Assembly (NCBI GenBank): GCA_023653785.1
Contig: JAMKCH010088226.1
Coordinates: 153,061-217,060 of the forward strand
Origin: Ophioderma brevispina
Taxonomy: Eukaryota > Echinodermata > Ophiuroidea > Amphilepidida > Ophiodermatidae
Length of the DNA stretch: 64,000 nt
Direction: 5' to 3'
Shown: positions 24,074 through 37,249 of the stretch, in pieces
Numbering within the stretch: the stretch's first letter is position 1
How the letters are laid out: the number at the start of each line of letters is the position of its first letter
Notes under the pieces: model-generated
Databases searched by the model: none
Told to the model about the DNA's origin: nothing
Seen by the model: only the letters and a program-made list of their open reading frames with translations
Made by a program: the position numbers and the translations under genes

Positions 24074-25780
24074 TGAGAAATTAACGTAACATCACCATGA
24101 TCACGACACACTGATAGCGCCTTTTAGCGATATCTGCAGTTGTATCATCCTTTAGGTTTGCCACCCTCAATCCTAGCAGTAAAGGCATGAGCAAATTCCA
24201 GTTTACTTTTCATAATACGGTGATTCCCATTTGTCAATGTTTACATTTTACCTTTAGTTCCACACGTACTTTAATTGGTATGACATATCAAGCAGGCATA
24301 TAACTCTAGTTTCGACTGTAAATTCCAGGAAATTTTCCACTTGCAAAATTTCGTCAATTGAAGTTTGATTTTCCAAAATGGCGTTTGTGAAGTTTATGTC
24401 AAACATCACTACTTTGTATTCACTTCGAAAACAGCTTGAAATAAGAGTTTTGCAATTCCTATCCACAGCAGCCGACAACATCCCACTGAGCTATTGTTAT
24501 GAGTGTCATTATTCAAATAAGAGTCTCTTCAACAGACTTTAGTAGGCGTCTGTGGAAATTTGATATTCGGGTTTAATTATAAGGTTTTAAAACAAAAATA
24601 TGAGAAGATTTTCTGTTGAACGATTTCGGGTGGTATAAAGGGAACCATTTTAGACAAAAACATTCCTACACGGTCATCGATTTTTCTTGGGAAATGCGAA
24701 GTAAATGTCCGTGTTTTGAAATGGCAGCAGTGCGTGACCTGATGTTGGTGTAATCCATGCACAGCGGGACTTTGCTGGCTGCTGTGATTCCTATCATTAC
24801 AAACTCACCTCTCAGCAAGCGCAAGCTTTAAGTCAGTAAGTGATAGTCCTGGTCCTGGCTAAGACCCTGGTTATAACTCATCGGCAAAGAGATTTGACAC
24901 TTGAGTTGCTAGATCACTTGCCTTTGATTCGAAACCGGCTGCAAATTCGAAAATCCAAGATGGTAGCTGGCAGCCATATTGAAAAAAATCATAGCATGGG
25001 ACATTGACTTCTTATCATAAAAATGATACCAGAAAAGGGTTTCCTGCACCGAAAAACCCATACAACGAGATATTACACATACTTCTAGAGTAGGTTTTTC
25101 TAAATCTAAATTTTCAATATGGTTTCTCGAATTTGCAACCGGTTTCGAAAAAGCACCTGTGTAATTTTAAAGAGATCCTAGTTAAGGCAAACTATTCTTA
25201 ATATGGGTGTTTTTTGGTTAAAAAGGGTCAATTTGAGACTATTTCATTCAAAGCCATGCATTTTTTTTTCATTTTACCTCTATAGGCCAAAAATATTGAC
25301 CCTTTTGTTTTAACCCCTGAACAATCCATCCCAGACTTACCTGTTCTGGTCTTCCTAACTCCCATGGTTGCCGTTACATTTATACAGCGCCCTCTATGTT
25401 ACTAACCAACGGTCAATGGTGGTTCTGTGGTGAGGATCTACGTGATGCCAATCTTCAGTACTGCTACCCACTGTAGATGATTGATAAATAAGTCGCAAAA
25501 AATCTACTGCTGATTTAAACTTGTTTCACCCTGGCGAATGACTGCACCTGTGCATTTTTTAAAGATGAGATTGGTTTTGGGCTAAGAGAAAAAGTATTGT
25601 TTTAGCCCGTGCCGTGTACCTGTTATATAATATAAACACTGGCAATAGCTTTTTTTTTTTGCGTAGAACAACTCGGCCGCAAAACAGATACACGACAGGG
25701 CTTATAAACAATATTTTTATTCTCATACTTAAATTTATTTATAAAGTAAGGCAATATTAAACCTCTTTTATTATCATCAT
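24074..25780 (+). repeat. Direct duplication of about 1.7 kb, copy 1
   Basis: Collinear with 25781-27542 over its whole length, from gagaaattaa.gtaacatca to the ttttttgcgtagaacaactcgg patch and the end near cctctttt. Differences between copies are mostly one- to three-base insertions and deletions. The content is non-coding as far as can be seen; small frames are broken differently in the two copies. Confidence 0.9.
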
Positions 25781-27542
25781 TTAGAGAAATTAAGTAACAT
25801 CAACCATGCACGACACACTGATCAGCTCCTTTTAATCGATATCTTGCCAGGTTGTATCCTCCCCTTTAGGCTTGCCACCCTCATCCTGGCTAACGGGCAT
25901 GATGCAAATTCAGTTACTTTTCATAATACGGTGATTCCCATTGTCAATGGTTTTACATTTAACCTTTAGTTCCAACGTACTTAATTGTATGACATATCCC
26001 ACATGCATATAACTCTACTCTAGGCTTCGACTGGAATTCCAGAAATTTTCCACTTGCAAACTGTCGTCAATTAAGTTTTGATTTTCCAAAAGTGGCCGTT
26101 TGTGAAGTTTATGTCACACATCACACTTTGTATTCACTTCGAAAACAGCTTGACATAAAGAGTTTTGCAATTCCTATCCACAGCACCGACAACAGCCCAC
26201 GGAGCTATTGGTTATGAAGTGTCATTATTCAAATAATAATCGCTTCAACAGACTTTAGTAGGCTTCTGTGGAAATTTGATTTCGTATTCGGGTTTAATTA
26301 GAAGGTTTTAAAACAAAAATATGAGAAGAGGTTTCTGTTGAACGATTTCGGGTGGTAATAAAGGTAACCATTTTTAGAACAAAAACATTCCTACACGTCA
26401 TCGATTTTCTTGGAAACTGCGAGTAAATGGCCGTGTTTGAAATGGCAGCAAACAGTGCGTACCTGATGTTGGTGTATCCATGCACACGGGACTTGCTGGC
26501 TGCTGTGATTCCTATCATTACAAACTCACCTCTCAGCAACGCATCTTTAAGTCAGTAAGTGATAGTCCTGGCCCTGGCTAAGACCCTGGTTATAACTCAT
26601 CGGCAAAGAGATTGTACCTTGAGTTGCTAGATCACATTGCCTTTGATTCGAAAACGGCTGCAATTCGAAAATCCAAGATGGTAGCTGGCAGGCCATATTG
26701 AAAAAAATCATGCATGGGAATATTGCTTCTTATCATAAAAATGATGATACCAAATAAAATGGTTTTCCTGCACCGAAAACCCAGACAACGAGATATACAC
26801 ATACTTCTGATTAGTTTTTAAAATCTAAATTTTCAATAGGTGTTCTAGAATTTGCACCGGTTTCGAAAAAGCACCTGTGTAATTTACAGAGATCCTAGTT
26901 AAGGCAAACTATCTAATATGGTGTTTTTTGGTTAAAAAGGGTCAATTTGAGACTATTTCATTCAAAGCCATGCATTTTTGTCATTTACCTCTATAGGGAT
27001 GCCACAAATATTGACCCTTTTGTGTTTTGAAAACAACCTGAACAATCCATCCCAGACTTACCTGTTCTTTCGGGTCTCCTAACTCTCTAACTCCCATGGT
27101 TGCCGTTACGACATTTTCATACAAGCGCCCTCAATTTTACTAACCAACGGTCAATGGTGTTCTGTGGTGCGGATCTACGGGATTGCCAATCTTCATACTA
27201 CTGTACCGCACTTAGTGATGGATAAATAAGTCGCAAAAAATCTACTGCTGATGAAACTTGTTTTCACACTCACCCTGGCGAATGACTGCATCCTGTGCAT
27301 TTTTTTTAAGATGAGGATTGGTTTGGGCTAGAGAAAAAGTATTGTTTTAGCCACTGCCGTGTATCTGTGTCTATCAATATAACACGGGCAATAGGCCCCC
27401 CCCCCCCTTTTTTTTTGCGTAGAACAACTCGGGCGCAAAACAGATACACGACAGGGCTTTAACCAATATTTTTATTCCTCAGAACTTAAATTTTATGTTT
27501 GTTATAAAGTACAGGCAATAGTCAACCTCTTTTTTACTTATC
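25781..27542 (+). repeat. Direct duplication of about 1.7 kb, copy 2
   Basis: Second copy of 24074-25780, directly adjoining it. A C run followed by a T run at 27398-27416 replaces the simple T run found at 25651-25661 in copy 1. Near 27083-27090 a short ctctaact word is doubled. No gene was recognised. Confidence 0.9.
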
Positions 27543-28029
27543 ACAGAGTTAAGTCTAAAAGTCGGCGAATGAGACTTTAGAAGAATCCTGAGCGCCAACA
27601 CAATATTACGGCAACTTAAATAGCGATCGAGTATAACGTAAAAACGTAGTGACAATATTTGCGCGAAATAAACGAAAATAACTCAAGCACAATCCCTTGC
27701 ATGCATTTGCTTAGTGGTAAAACCACTCTGAACCATAGCGGGCGGCGATCAAAAAGTGAAAGATTTGACCGACATATTGAGGAGTGCAAGACCCCGTCGT
27801 TACTATGCATACTTTCAATGGCACTCGTACGTTAAATTTGCAAATTTATTATATATCAAAATAAGGGAAATAAAGGTTTTTTTTCAACACAAAGAAATTT
27901 TGTTATATTCAAATAGATCATTAATTAACAATAAAGAAATTTCCTTCCGAAAAAATAATGAAATAAACCTGAGGCAATGTGAATCATAAATAAATAAATG
28001 CAGAAAAATCAATAGCAAGGCATGTTATA
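27543..28029. other. Unassigned AT-rich spacer
   Basis: No recognised gene. Open frames on both strands here are AT-driven. Confidence 0.4.
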
Positions 28030-29040
28030 AACTAAGATAAATGCATATTTTGTATAAATAATTAGGAATGAAATGAATGAATGAATAATGAATGAATGAA
28101 TGAATGAATGAATGGATGAATGGATGATGGATGAATGAATTAATGGATTAACGAATAAATCCCAACTTGCCTTTATTATTATGAATAAATAAAATAAGAA
28201 AACAGAAATGACGAGGTTGAGGGGGATGGGAGGGGATGGGTTGAGTGAACAGAAGGGACGGTTCGGCGCCGTGGATGGCGTGGTAGTGTTAATTTGTCTT
28301 GTTTCCATGGTGTAGGATTAGTGTGACTGGTTGCTGGGAGCGCCATGCCTGCCCTGCGCTGCCCCGTCCCGTAGGTTTACCAACAAAGGCTTCCTTTGTT
28401 GCCCCTTGTCCCTGTGGCCTGGTGTTCTTTCCCGGGGCCTGGGCTTGGCCGTTGCCGTGCCACCTTTTTTCTTTTGTTTACATGTTCCTGTGCCTTGGGC
28501 GGGGGGAATGGCATGAAGCCGGTGGGAAGGTGAAGGGGAGGGTGAAATGATGATGTGGGAATGGGGAACTCAAGCATGCACAAAATATTCAAAAGAATCA
28601 CCTTCAAGAAATAATTGTAAATAAGGAGAATTTCTTAAAAAGTCTGAAACAAACTTTGACATGTGAAATAATCAATAAATATAGTTAATAATACAGAGCA
28701 TGTTAAAGATAAATGCATTATTTTATTTAAAAAATATAGAAATAAACGAATTCATGAATCATGAAGGAAAGCATTAATGAATGGATAAAATAAATTCCAA
28801 CTTCCCTTATGAATATGTAATGAATTATTAATGAATAATTTAATACAAATACAAGGGAAGGAAAAGTGAAGGGTAAAGTGAAGAGGCAAAATGGAATGAA
28901 GTGAAGGTACTGTAATTGAACAGGGGATGGCAGTGAAGGGGAGGGAAGTGACAAACAGTGGAAGCGAGGGAAGGGAGAGGGAGGGGGAAAGTGAAAATGA
29001 AGGGGAGGGGAAGGGGATTTGAGGGAGGTCGTGAGTAGTC
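28030..29040. repeat. Simple-repeat region: (gaat)n, purine-rich and a two-copy repeat
   Basis: A (gaatgaat)n microsatellite lies at about 28066-28145. The order agataaatgcat, gaatgaat-type repeats, ccaactt.cctt and purine-rich DNA occurs at 28034-28260 and again, diverged, at 28708-29020. The second purine tract (28855-29035) is almost all G and A. Between them, 28300-28550 is a GC-rich island with a 61-83 codon frame of no recognised family. Confidence 0.65.
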
Positions 29041-29439
29041 ACTGGCTGGGCAAGTTGGACTGTCTAGTTTCTGCCGCTGGTGAATGTAGGGAAGTGGAGG
29101 GAAGTTAACATTTTCCTGTACAATATTCACACAATAATTATAACACAATTTTTTCACCTCCATCATTTCTTTTTTGGGCTAGACAATGTTATTTGTTTCA
29201 ACCTTTTCATCAATACTATTTGTATAACTGCACAAATTGCACTCCAATATGCTACATAGTACAGGTAATCCCAGCATTTCTGATGTCTGTATCGGGCCAA
29301 TTAGCGTTATGACTGTGGCATAATTTGTCGCATGCTACTACCACCCAATTTTTAATAAAATGAAGATTTTTCTTTCAATACAAGAAATTATTCGACAAGT
29401 TGCCTTAACTTCGCATTGAATAAGTACGGTGACCTCTCA

Positions 29440-29680
29440 TTTTCTGCTCTCTCCACAAAATGGGCGGCTGGGAAGTTCCGGTTGTTTCAATCGCCGACTA
29501 TTCCATTACGTGTGACCCCGCTATCCAGGTATAAGGTCAGTGGTACAACCAAATGCGAAGCGCCGGCGCACGCGTCTACTGAATTCTGTCAGCCTCACCC
29601 GGAAAAAACCTGCATTTATTCCGTTGAGGCTGCCGATTCACTTTCGCTTTGCCTTTTTTCGGGTTTTACCACTTAGCCCA
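29440..29680. promoter_or_regulatory. CpG-containing, promoter-like patch (tentative)
   Basis: It contains a YY1-like aaaatgggcggc, an ETS-like ggaagttccgg and a CpG-dense gcgccggcgcacgcgtc, which stand out from AT-rich surroundings. No exon can be attached on either strand and there is no clear TATA box, so orientation is undecided. Confidence 0.2.
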
Positions 29681-29921
29681 TATAAACAACGGGCAGTAGA
29701 CCGGGCAGTAGACTGACATCCATTTTCAGAAAATATTGTGCTCCCACCCAGAAAAGGTAGAGGCGGATTTACATAAAAAGAGCAACAATATCCCTCCTGC
29801 AACATCCACAATCAGCTTAAATCCGCCTTGGGGAATTTTTTTTTTTTTGGGGGGGGGATTAAGAAAAACGATTTAATACAGGGTCAATGATAAAAATATT
29901 AGAGTTGTACTACATCTTATT

Positions 29922-30312
29922 AGGAAAAAGTATAGTTTGCCCCATCTATGACTTGCGGTTCAAGAGATATACCTAAATAATAGGTCAAGGACAGACCGGG
30001 GAAAGATTTCTGATGCTCCAATTTTTCTCGAAAAGTGACTCAATTTTTCTGTTTGCGCTGCATAACAAAAAATGTATATTTACCTTAACCCTCATTTAAT
30101 ATTGACCATTCGAGGAAGAAAAGGCATAGCCCTGCCATAGACCATATGGCCCCCACCCACGTTTTGCTTTATAACTGCATGTGTACATGTTGTTTCCAAT
30201 GAAAACAAATCGAACAATTCAACTCCTTACCACCAGTATGGACCTTCAACCATTATTATCTCATATCCTTTGAATCGCAAGTTGTATATGATAGGCAAAT
30301 TATACTTTTTCT
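29922..30312. repeat. Foldback pair, 50-bp arms
   Basis: The left arm aaaaagtatagtttgcc..atgacttgcggttcaa.ga is mirrored at 30262-30312. The two arms enclose about 290 bp. A third, lone copy of the arm (ggtacatagtttgtcctatctgtgactt) occurs at about 33323-33350, so the arm is a dispersed sequence. Confidence 0.65.
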
Positions 30313-32087
30313 TGCTCAGAGAGACATATGTTGGTATTTTAAAGCCCCATGAATGAGATGAATAAACGCTACTACCATCTTTGTGGGACTTCCTTGCTAA
30401 ACAGGGCCAGAAAAAGAATACACTCCAGTGACATACATTTGTGAAACTATTGATTATCAGTGTCCATGATAGATTCACACCATCACCTGGAATTTTCATT
30501 ACTCTCTTTCAATCGATGGTACGCACAAATCATTCATCACCAACCCAATTTCGAATGCTTTCTGGTCCCTTGTAGACTTGACACACACCACATCAATTCC
30601 ATTTGCCTTTCCCTGACCTTTACCAGGATTGTAATACTTTGTAATTTTCTCTGGACCCCACCCTCCCCCTTATTTTCCGCTCCCCCTTATTCCCCCTCAT
30701 AAAAAAGGCTTCCTCAAAGCGGATTTTAGCGAATTTTGGATATGTAGTTTTAATGGCATGTGCTATGTAACTGGTATAAAAATCATCTCTATACTATTTG
30801 TCCAGGTCAGAATGGAAATTGCCTACCCTAATGTAGCATTAACCAATGAAATGGCAAGAAGCGGCCAATGTGTCTCAGACTGTCCCAATAAAAACTATCA
30901 TCAACTAAAAATTATAAAAAATATAAACTGTGCATTTTTGCCAGAGTACCAGATATGTGACTTTATATGTAGAACAAGATCCTAAGCTAAATCCCGCTTA
31001 TTCCATCCAATTGGATGGACCCTAGCGGGGAGATATGGCAGTAAACACAAAGGATAAAAAATACCACTTGGGCCAGTTTCCCCTAAAGGTTCAACGCAAC
31101 GATCGGTATAAGGTGTGTAACTCAGTGTGAGTTATTGTGGATTCAAACCCTTTCAACAAACGAATATTGTACAGATCAGATGGAATGTATTATCATGCAT
31201 GAACTAATTCAATATATATTTTCAGTGAAAGCCCCAGAAACTATGCTGTGGGGGAATGAGGGGACCACTCCAGGGTGACATTACATTAATCAGAAAATCA
31301 TGGAAATTGGGGAATTTGACTGCTGGGGGAAAAAACTATGTAACAGTCTACAAGTCTGTTGAGGGACAAATTTGTGGATAACGATCTAATGTGGAGGGAC
31401 AATTTAACCTTCCCCTCTTTCCCACTGCCTCCAGATGGCAGGGAGAAATATGATGAAGAAAGCAGTGTTCAACAAGAACAATAAAGGAAACGATGGTTGG
31501 TTCAAAGGCCTCAGTTTATTCAACACAGGTGTTTGTTTTATGGTTCTACCTTCTGCTGAAACCTGGGTTAAAGCTGAGACAACAAGACTGTTTGGATTAA
31601 ATTTCCCAATGCTCGTGATTTATTGGCAATTGCGACATGATAAAGTTCTATGTTATATCACAAGAAGCTAGCAGCACTTTAGCCTACTTTTATTTCATTT
31701 TCAATAGAGAAGTCTTGAAGGTGATTTCAATGGCAACTTGTTGATATCAGGATAGCCAAAAGTGCGGCCCCCCAACAGTTGTTCAACTGTGTAAGATAAT
31801 TAGCCATAACCTCCTGAACCAGACCCCCAAACTTACACCAACTAAAAAAATCTATGAAAGCTGGGAAAAAACACTCCTAAAAAAAGAATCAGTAAAATCA
31901 TGGTGCGAGGAACTTAATTTTTTTGGGCCAAAAAAATTAATCTGTGATTGTATAGTTTTTTTTTTTGGGACAGTATGTACGATATTTGGTACAATTTCGA
32001 TTTTATTATAGCGTGATTATAAAAATGTGGGTACATATTAACCTTTACATCGTGTCTACAATAACATGTCTGATCGGTATCTAATAT
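30313..32087. other. Unassigned stretch
   Basis: No recognised gene. A short perfect hairpin, ccatccaattggatgg within cccgct...agcggg, lies at 31003-31038. Frames at 30460-30702, 30758-30985 and 31435-31671 lack known domains. Confidence 0.35.
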
Positions 32088-32335
32088 CGCATTATGATTC
32101 CTACGAGATCAGAAATATGGTCACCTTGAATGGATGTATGGTTCCGAATTACAAGTAATCATGTATTATTTTCTAAAATTAAGTTGTTACCAAGAACCAT
32201 ATAAAATGTCTTTCAGTTGTAATTGTCAATAGAAGTTCTTTGACATATTTTAGCCATGATTGGTACGCGGTTATAACAGGATCTTCAGGTTATTAAATCA
32301 AAAATTCAGTCCATGATGATCTTTTTTAGATGTAA
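32088..32335 (+). repeat. Dispersed repeat, copy 2 (partner 21551-21800)
   Basis: Same block order as 21551-21800 (cgcattatgattcctacgag, atatggtcacc, tccatgatgatctttt). It lies about 360 bp outside the left arm of the large inverted duplication. Confidence 0.6.
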
Positions 32336-33111
32336 TGACGTTTAATCTATAAAAAGAAGTCCGTTTCAAGAGAATATAACCAGGAGACTCTATCTTGCAA
32401 AAGTCGTGACTTCGATATAGATCATTGTCTAGACAGTACGCACAAGTGTTTTGTTCTCTTTCCTTTTTGTATTCATAGATAAGAAGGTCATGACACGTTC
32501 GTTCTCAGCCAATAAAGCAGCCCGAAAAAGTCCCACACTTAAGCTTGAGGTTTGACGCTTCTTATCTCAAAATGCTTATATTCGACGTAATTAACGTAAT
32601 TAAAACCACGTATCGCGAACCCCGTGTTTATCTATCTTATGCCCATTACGTATAGCAATGGGATAACAGAAAATATGTTTTTATTACCTACATAAATCTG
32701 CGGATATAAGTAAACATTTTCAACCATAAAATATTAACAAAGACACATTAATTAAAAACAACAAAATAAGAACATAAATATATTTTTTTTATGTAATTTA
32801 AGTTTCCCTAAATGTTCAGGACCAATGGATGGAAATGTCGTGATACATTGACCCAGTAATAATGACGCTATTGATATTCTGTAAATTCACAAAGGATGCG
32901 GAGGGACAAAGCATTTTAGATCCTGTCTTTCTATGGCCATGAGTTATCGTCTTGCCATACAGTGAATAGCACTTCTACGTGTGTGTATCACTACCCTGAT
33001 TGAGCTATTTTTCATGGAGTAAAGCCAAAAACTACCCGGTCTTCGCTCACGAATTATAAATAAAGAAGGTTTTACTGTGAGTTCAATTAACGTCCGACCG
33101 TATAGTGCAAG

Positions 33112-34362
33112 ATTAATAGAAAAACACCGGAAACTATAGTCATGGCGTTTGTTTTTTGTTCTCAGGATAGTTTCTAATGTTGTAAGGAACAACAGATCAA
33201 AAGTCCCCAAGGAATCCCCCTGGCTTATTGAGTAATATGGGGTGTTTAAAGTTTCGTACAGGGTAAAAAATTTATAATGGTCCAATTGTATTCAATGTAT
33301 ACCAATCGTTTGGGAATAAAAAAGGTACATAGTTTGTCCTATCTGTGACTTATCATTTATAAACTATATAGACATAACGGTTTCAAGGCATACTGTGGGT
33401 GTTAAAAGCTAGAATGCTCCGATTCCTTTTCAAAAAGTTATCAATTGTCGTCTCCGTTGTTGGTTGGTACGAATGAACAGGATTCAGTGATGGCCTTAAA
33501 TCAGCCAATCGAAAAATCATCAAAAATCAGATTTTGGCATGTTTGCCACAAGTCAGGTTCCTAAAATACCCGGCAAATGATAAGACCAGAAGCAACCTAA
33601 TAAGGACAGAATCGGAGATTTTAGTCATTACTGTGCGAACGGACACTTACTACAAACGTAATTGAATGAGAAGCATGTTATCTTGGAACACTGCCGTTTT
33701 CTCCTTTCCGTCAATTCTACAGATGGAAAAGGTAACTTATGCGAACTCTACAGACTTAGCTTCATGAAGCATTCTGCAATTTCAAATATTTTTCAAATCC
33801 ACGATAGGTCTTTAAGTAGTGAAGGTTTATTTCCTGCCATAGTTATAGGGTCATTATGGCAGGTGGTGTTCTACGGTCTATGGAGAGGTTCAAAAAACAT
33901 GCCCTATAATGTTCTCATTATTTAAAATGCGAGGACGGAGTGAATAAGGATTTTTGCCAAATATGACGGTACAACACGTACGAGTTACTTGGGATTAATT
34001 TAATCACTATAAGACTGGATTCTTTTGAAATTTTACCCCACGAGCACTGAAAGAATTTTGGCCTTCCTAAAACTAAAGTCAAAATGCTTACGGCAAACAT
34101 ACATTTTTTAATCAGTGTGGACAAGAAGCATACAATAGTCCAACGATGCAGCTTCATGAATAATTTTATTTTTTTACCCAAACGCCAGATGAAATTAACT
34201 TTTAAAAAAAAAAAAAAAAAAGGGGGATTTTGGGGAAATTTGATATGTGTTCTGACAAATTTAGGAAACTATTTTGAAAAAACAAAATTTTTTTTTTTTT
34301 TTTTCAGATATGCTTATTTATTTTCCACCTTCTCTCTGTACACAGACCCCCAAAGTTCCTGG
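33112..34362. other. Insertion private to the left arm
   Basis: Arm homology stops at cgaccgtatag (33112) and resumes at atatttcacattattttcg (34366). The right arm has these words almost adjacent. The insert carries a family D element (33482-33815), A and T runs at 34203-34220 and 34288-34304, and no recognised gene. Confidence 0.6.
33482..33815 (+). mobile_element. Inverted-repeat element, family D copy 3
   Basis: Internal blocks tcaaaaatcagattttgg, gataagaccagaagcaac, agtcattactgtgcgaacgg and cactgccgttttctcctt match the other family D copies. The right end is acgataggtctttaa; the left end is degraded. Confidence 0.6.
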
Positions 34363-34505
34363 ACTAGTATATTTCACATTATTTTCGAAAAAGGAACGAG
34401 GAAGAAAAAAATTCAGGAAAAGAAATGTTGTTTGGCAAGCTGTGACAAACATCTTTGTGCAGAACTCGATGCGAACTTATACTGAACTAATTTATATCAA
34501 TTTAA

Positions 34506-35537
34506 GGGGGGGGGGGGGTATGGTCTGAATATGATAAAAATGTTCTAATTCAGGGAAAATGAGTAATGCAAAGGCTAAATTGTGTAGACTGTAATCTACA
34601 AAAATGTTTTTATCGATCGCAATCGGAATCGGGTCCCGAAGATATGATTTGTTTCAAAGTCAGGTAGTGTACGCGAAATTTAGCCAAAAAATGCATCATC
34701 TCCTAATTTTATCACGTCGTGAAAAATGTCAGGGTAATATTAGAATTTAAAAAGATCTTTTTCTGACCTATTAAAACATTTATTGGCTAAGTTGAAGTAA
34801 GTATAAATACTCATATCATCCTTTCCATAATTTAAAAGTAATAATGTCATGGGTACAGTGATTTTTATGTTATTGTTTCTCACCCTGATATATTTAATGA
34901 AAATTATTTTAAAAATTAATTACAGGAAATGGATGCACCTATTTCGATGACTCTTTCATTAATAATTAAGATAATCCGTAAAAGAAATTTAAAAAAATAA
35001 GTTCCATATTTCACATCAAAAGCCCTCATTTGTTCTAAATGTTGCGAGGCCTATAACTTTTTCGTTAATATACGCAAATCCAAAAACGAACGACGTAACT
35101 AAAAACGATACATGCTTATGTGAACACGAACTTTGGCACAATATTAAGCACATACAGGGCTATGTGAACATGAAGGCCGATTTCAAAATTGTGTTCCAAA
35201 TTCAAAATTCTAGCCAGAAATTATGCGATGGTCGATTGCCGGTATTAAAAATTCGGCTCCATGGTTCACTGCGTATTTAACTCCTGCATATGTCACCAAA
35301 GTTTCGTCCCAGGAGCAGGTGTAGTTATATAGTTCCATTCGTTCTCGTGTTTGGCCAATCAGAGGCCTTACGTGGTTACCATGGCAAACAGAAAACAATT
35401 TTCATGGATTTTTAAAACTTTGCTACATGGGCTACAATCCATGATATATAACATTGTATATACACTATTTGAAAAATTAAGAAAGAAAAAAATCATTAAA
35501 AGTTAAAAAAAAAAAAAAAATCCCCCCCCCCCCCCCC
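34506..35537. other. Unassigned part of left arm, unmatched in right arm
   Basis: AT-rich and non-coding. It begins with a G run (34506-34518) and ends with an A run and a C run (35504-35537). Nothing was recognised between them. Confidence 0.4.
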
Positions 35538-35777
35538 AAAGGGCAAAATCAGTGATTGTAAATCCGAAAATCGAACAAGAATCCTCAAAATTGATTTTGC
35601 ATGTTTGTATAAGTACAGGTATCCTAACCATAATCACTGCCGTTTTATTCTTTTTCTGTTGTAAATTTTCGTTGGAAAAAGTAACTATGAGAATTCTACT
35701 GACTTAGCCTTTCACCTTACGATTCCTTGCAAAATTATAGATTTGGACTCTTTGTAAATCACTGATAGTGTCTTTAA
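35538..35777 (+). mobile_element. Inverted-repeat element, family D copy 4 (internally deleted)
   Basis: Only about 240 bp: left end AAAGGGCAAAATCAGTGATT, right end ATCACTGATAGTGTCTTTAA. The cattactg-cggacac middle present in the longer copies is missing. Homology to the right arm resumes directly after its right end, so it marks an insertion edge. Confidence 0.7.
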
Positions 35778-35944
35778 CTACGTTTACAAGTGTAATTGGC
35801 ATGCACTTTTTAAATAATATTATTATAGATTCATTTATTGGTACAAGTTAATTATTTAAATAGATGAATTTTACATCATCAAATCGAAGTTAATTGACGA
35901 AGAAGTTGTTAGACATGACTGAGGCATAATGTCACAGTATAGAG

Positions 35945-36640
35945 TAATTAAAGTAATTAAGTACTTGGGTGTCATTTTCGATCCAAAACTTATCTTGGTC
36001 AATTATGATTTATATTCCTCTATTATCTAAACGCACTTGTGTTATTCGCTAGGGGGTAAGTTTTACGCCCCTCAGCTACTATTTAATATGCTGCCAATGC
36101 CCCTGATTGGTCTGCACTTTGATTACTGCAGTCCAGTTTGGTAAAACTGCACTTTTGAACTTAGCGATTCTCTTCAAATCTTCATAAACAAAACTTGCGT
36201 GTGCTACTTTTGTTGACATCGTTACACCTATTTGTATATGATGAGCAACCTTAGCTGGGATAATCAAGTGAAAGATGGAGAAAACATATTCTTCTCCTTG
36301 TCTCTAATGCTTCAAAATGATGCTCCTCCTTAGTTTTATACATCATCACCATTTAACTTTTACTTCTAATATTCATACCCAAAATAATCGTAGCCAATCA
36401 TGTAATACACTAGTCCTCAAAATACCCTCTTGGAGTATCATACCTGGCAAACGGACATTCCATTACAGAGAGGTGCTTCATGTGGAATACATCTTTCACC
36501 CCAATGTCCGCAGAAATTTTTCAGACATGAATGTTAACACTTTTAACTCTAATATTGTGTTTTTGATCTTGTTTTTAAATGTTTTGCTGTTTTAGTTATT
36601 GCAGTCCCAATGAATACTTTTCTGCATCATTTTCCTTGTA
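35945..36640 (+). pseudogene. Decayed non-LTR retrotransposon, RT C-terminal region
   Basis: Broken frames on the plus strand give KYLGVIFDPKL, then FDYCSPVW, and near 36400 LKIPSWSIIPGKRTFHYR followed by a shifted RGA.. segment. This order (thumb, DYC-VW block, then a C-terminal LxIPxxR..YRGAxxWN block) is typical after the polymerase core of LINEs. There are several stops and frameshifts and no YADD core. It sits in a region of the left arm with no match in the right arm, so it probably inserted after the duplication. Confidence 0.6.
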
Positions 36641-37249
36641 TGTTTTGTATTTTTAAAGTGACAGGAGGAGATTTGTAGAATGAATTTCTCTCAAATTCAC
36701 TGGCTTTAGACTACCTACCCTCCGAGAACGTTTGGAAGTTTTAATTGGCCAAACAGGTGCAAAAGAACTGCAAACCTTGTTTGAAACTTTGCCTGCTATC
36801 GTACTCGTTCTCCATAGAAACCATGCTTTTGACTTTCTGTCGTGCAACGACAGAAACTACTAAATCATCATCATATAACATAAAGACGGCGTTTCGGCGT
36901 ATTCACTGGGCAAGGTGTGATCTAATATATTGGTAAGCATTCCAAATATGAAAAACACAATATGTGTTATCGATAAAAATTGGGGACGCTCTTCTTGGAA
37001 ATCTCCTTATGTCTCTCTAAGGACAACTTGAGTGAATTCTTATTTTATGCTGCTCTATAATCTGTTTCAAAACAGGCTCCCAATAAATTCATTGTTTGTA
37101 CATAACGTGTATAAGTTTATTTAGCTTTCAATCTTCACTTGTAATTATATATGTTATCAGGGTCTCATGGAGTCCAGTTTTGTATAAACTGATTTGATTA
37201 CCCTGAATAAATAAAGTTTTACTATACTAAGTACAAATATGTTTTGGTG
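36641..37249. other. Unassigned, between LINE relic and resumed arm homology
   Basis: A frame at about 36683-36845 on the plus strand reads without stops (SLKFTGFRLPTLRERLEVLI..) and may be more LINE debris, but no family could be assigned. Confidence 0.3.
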
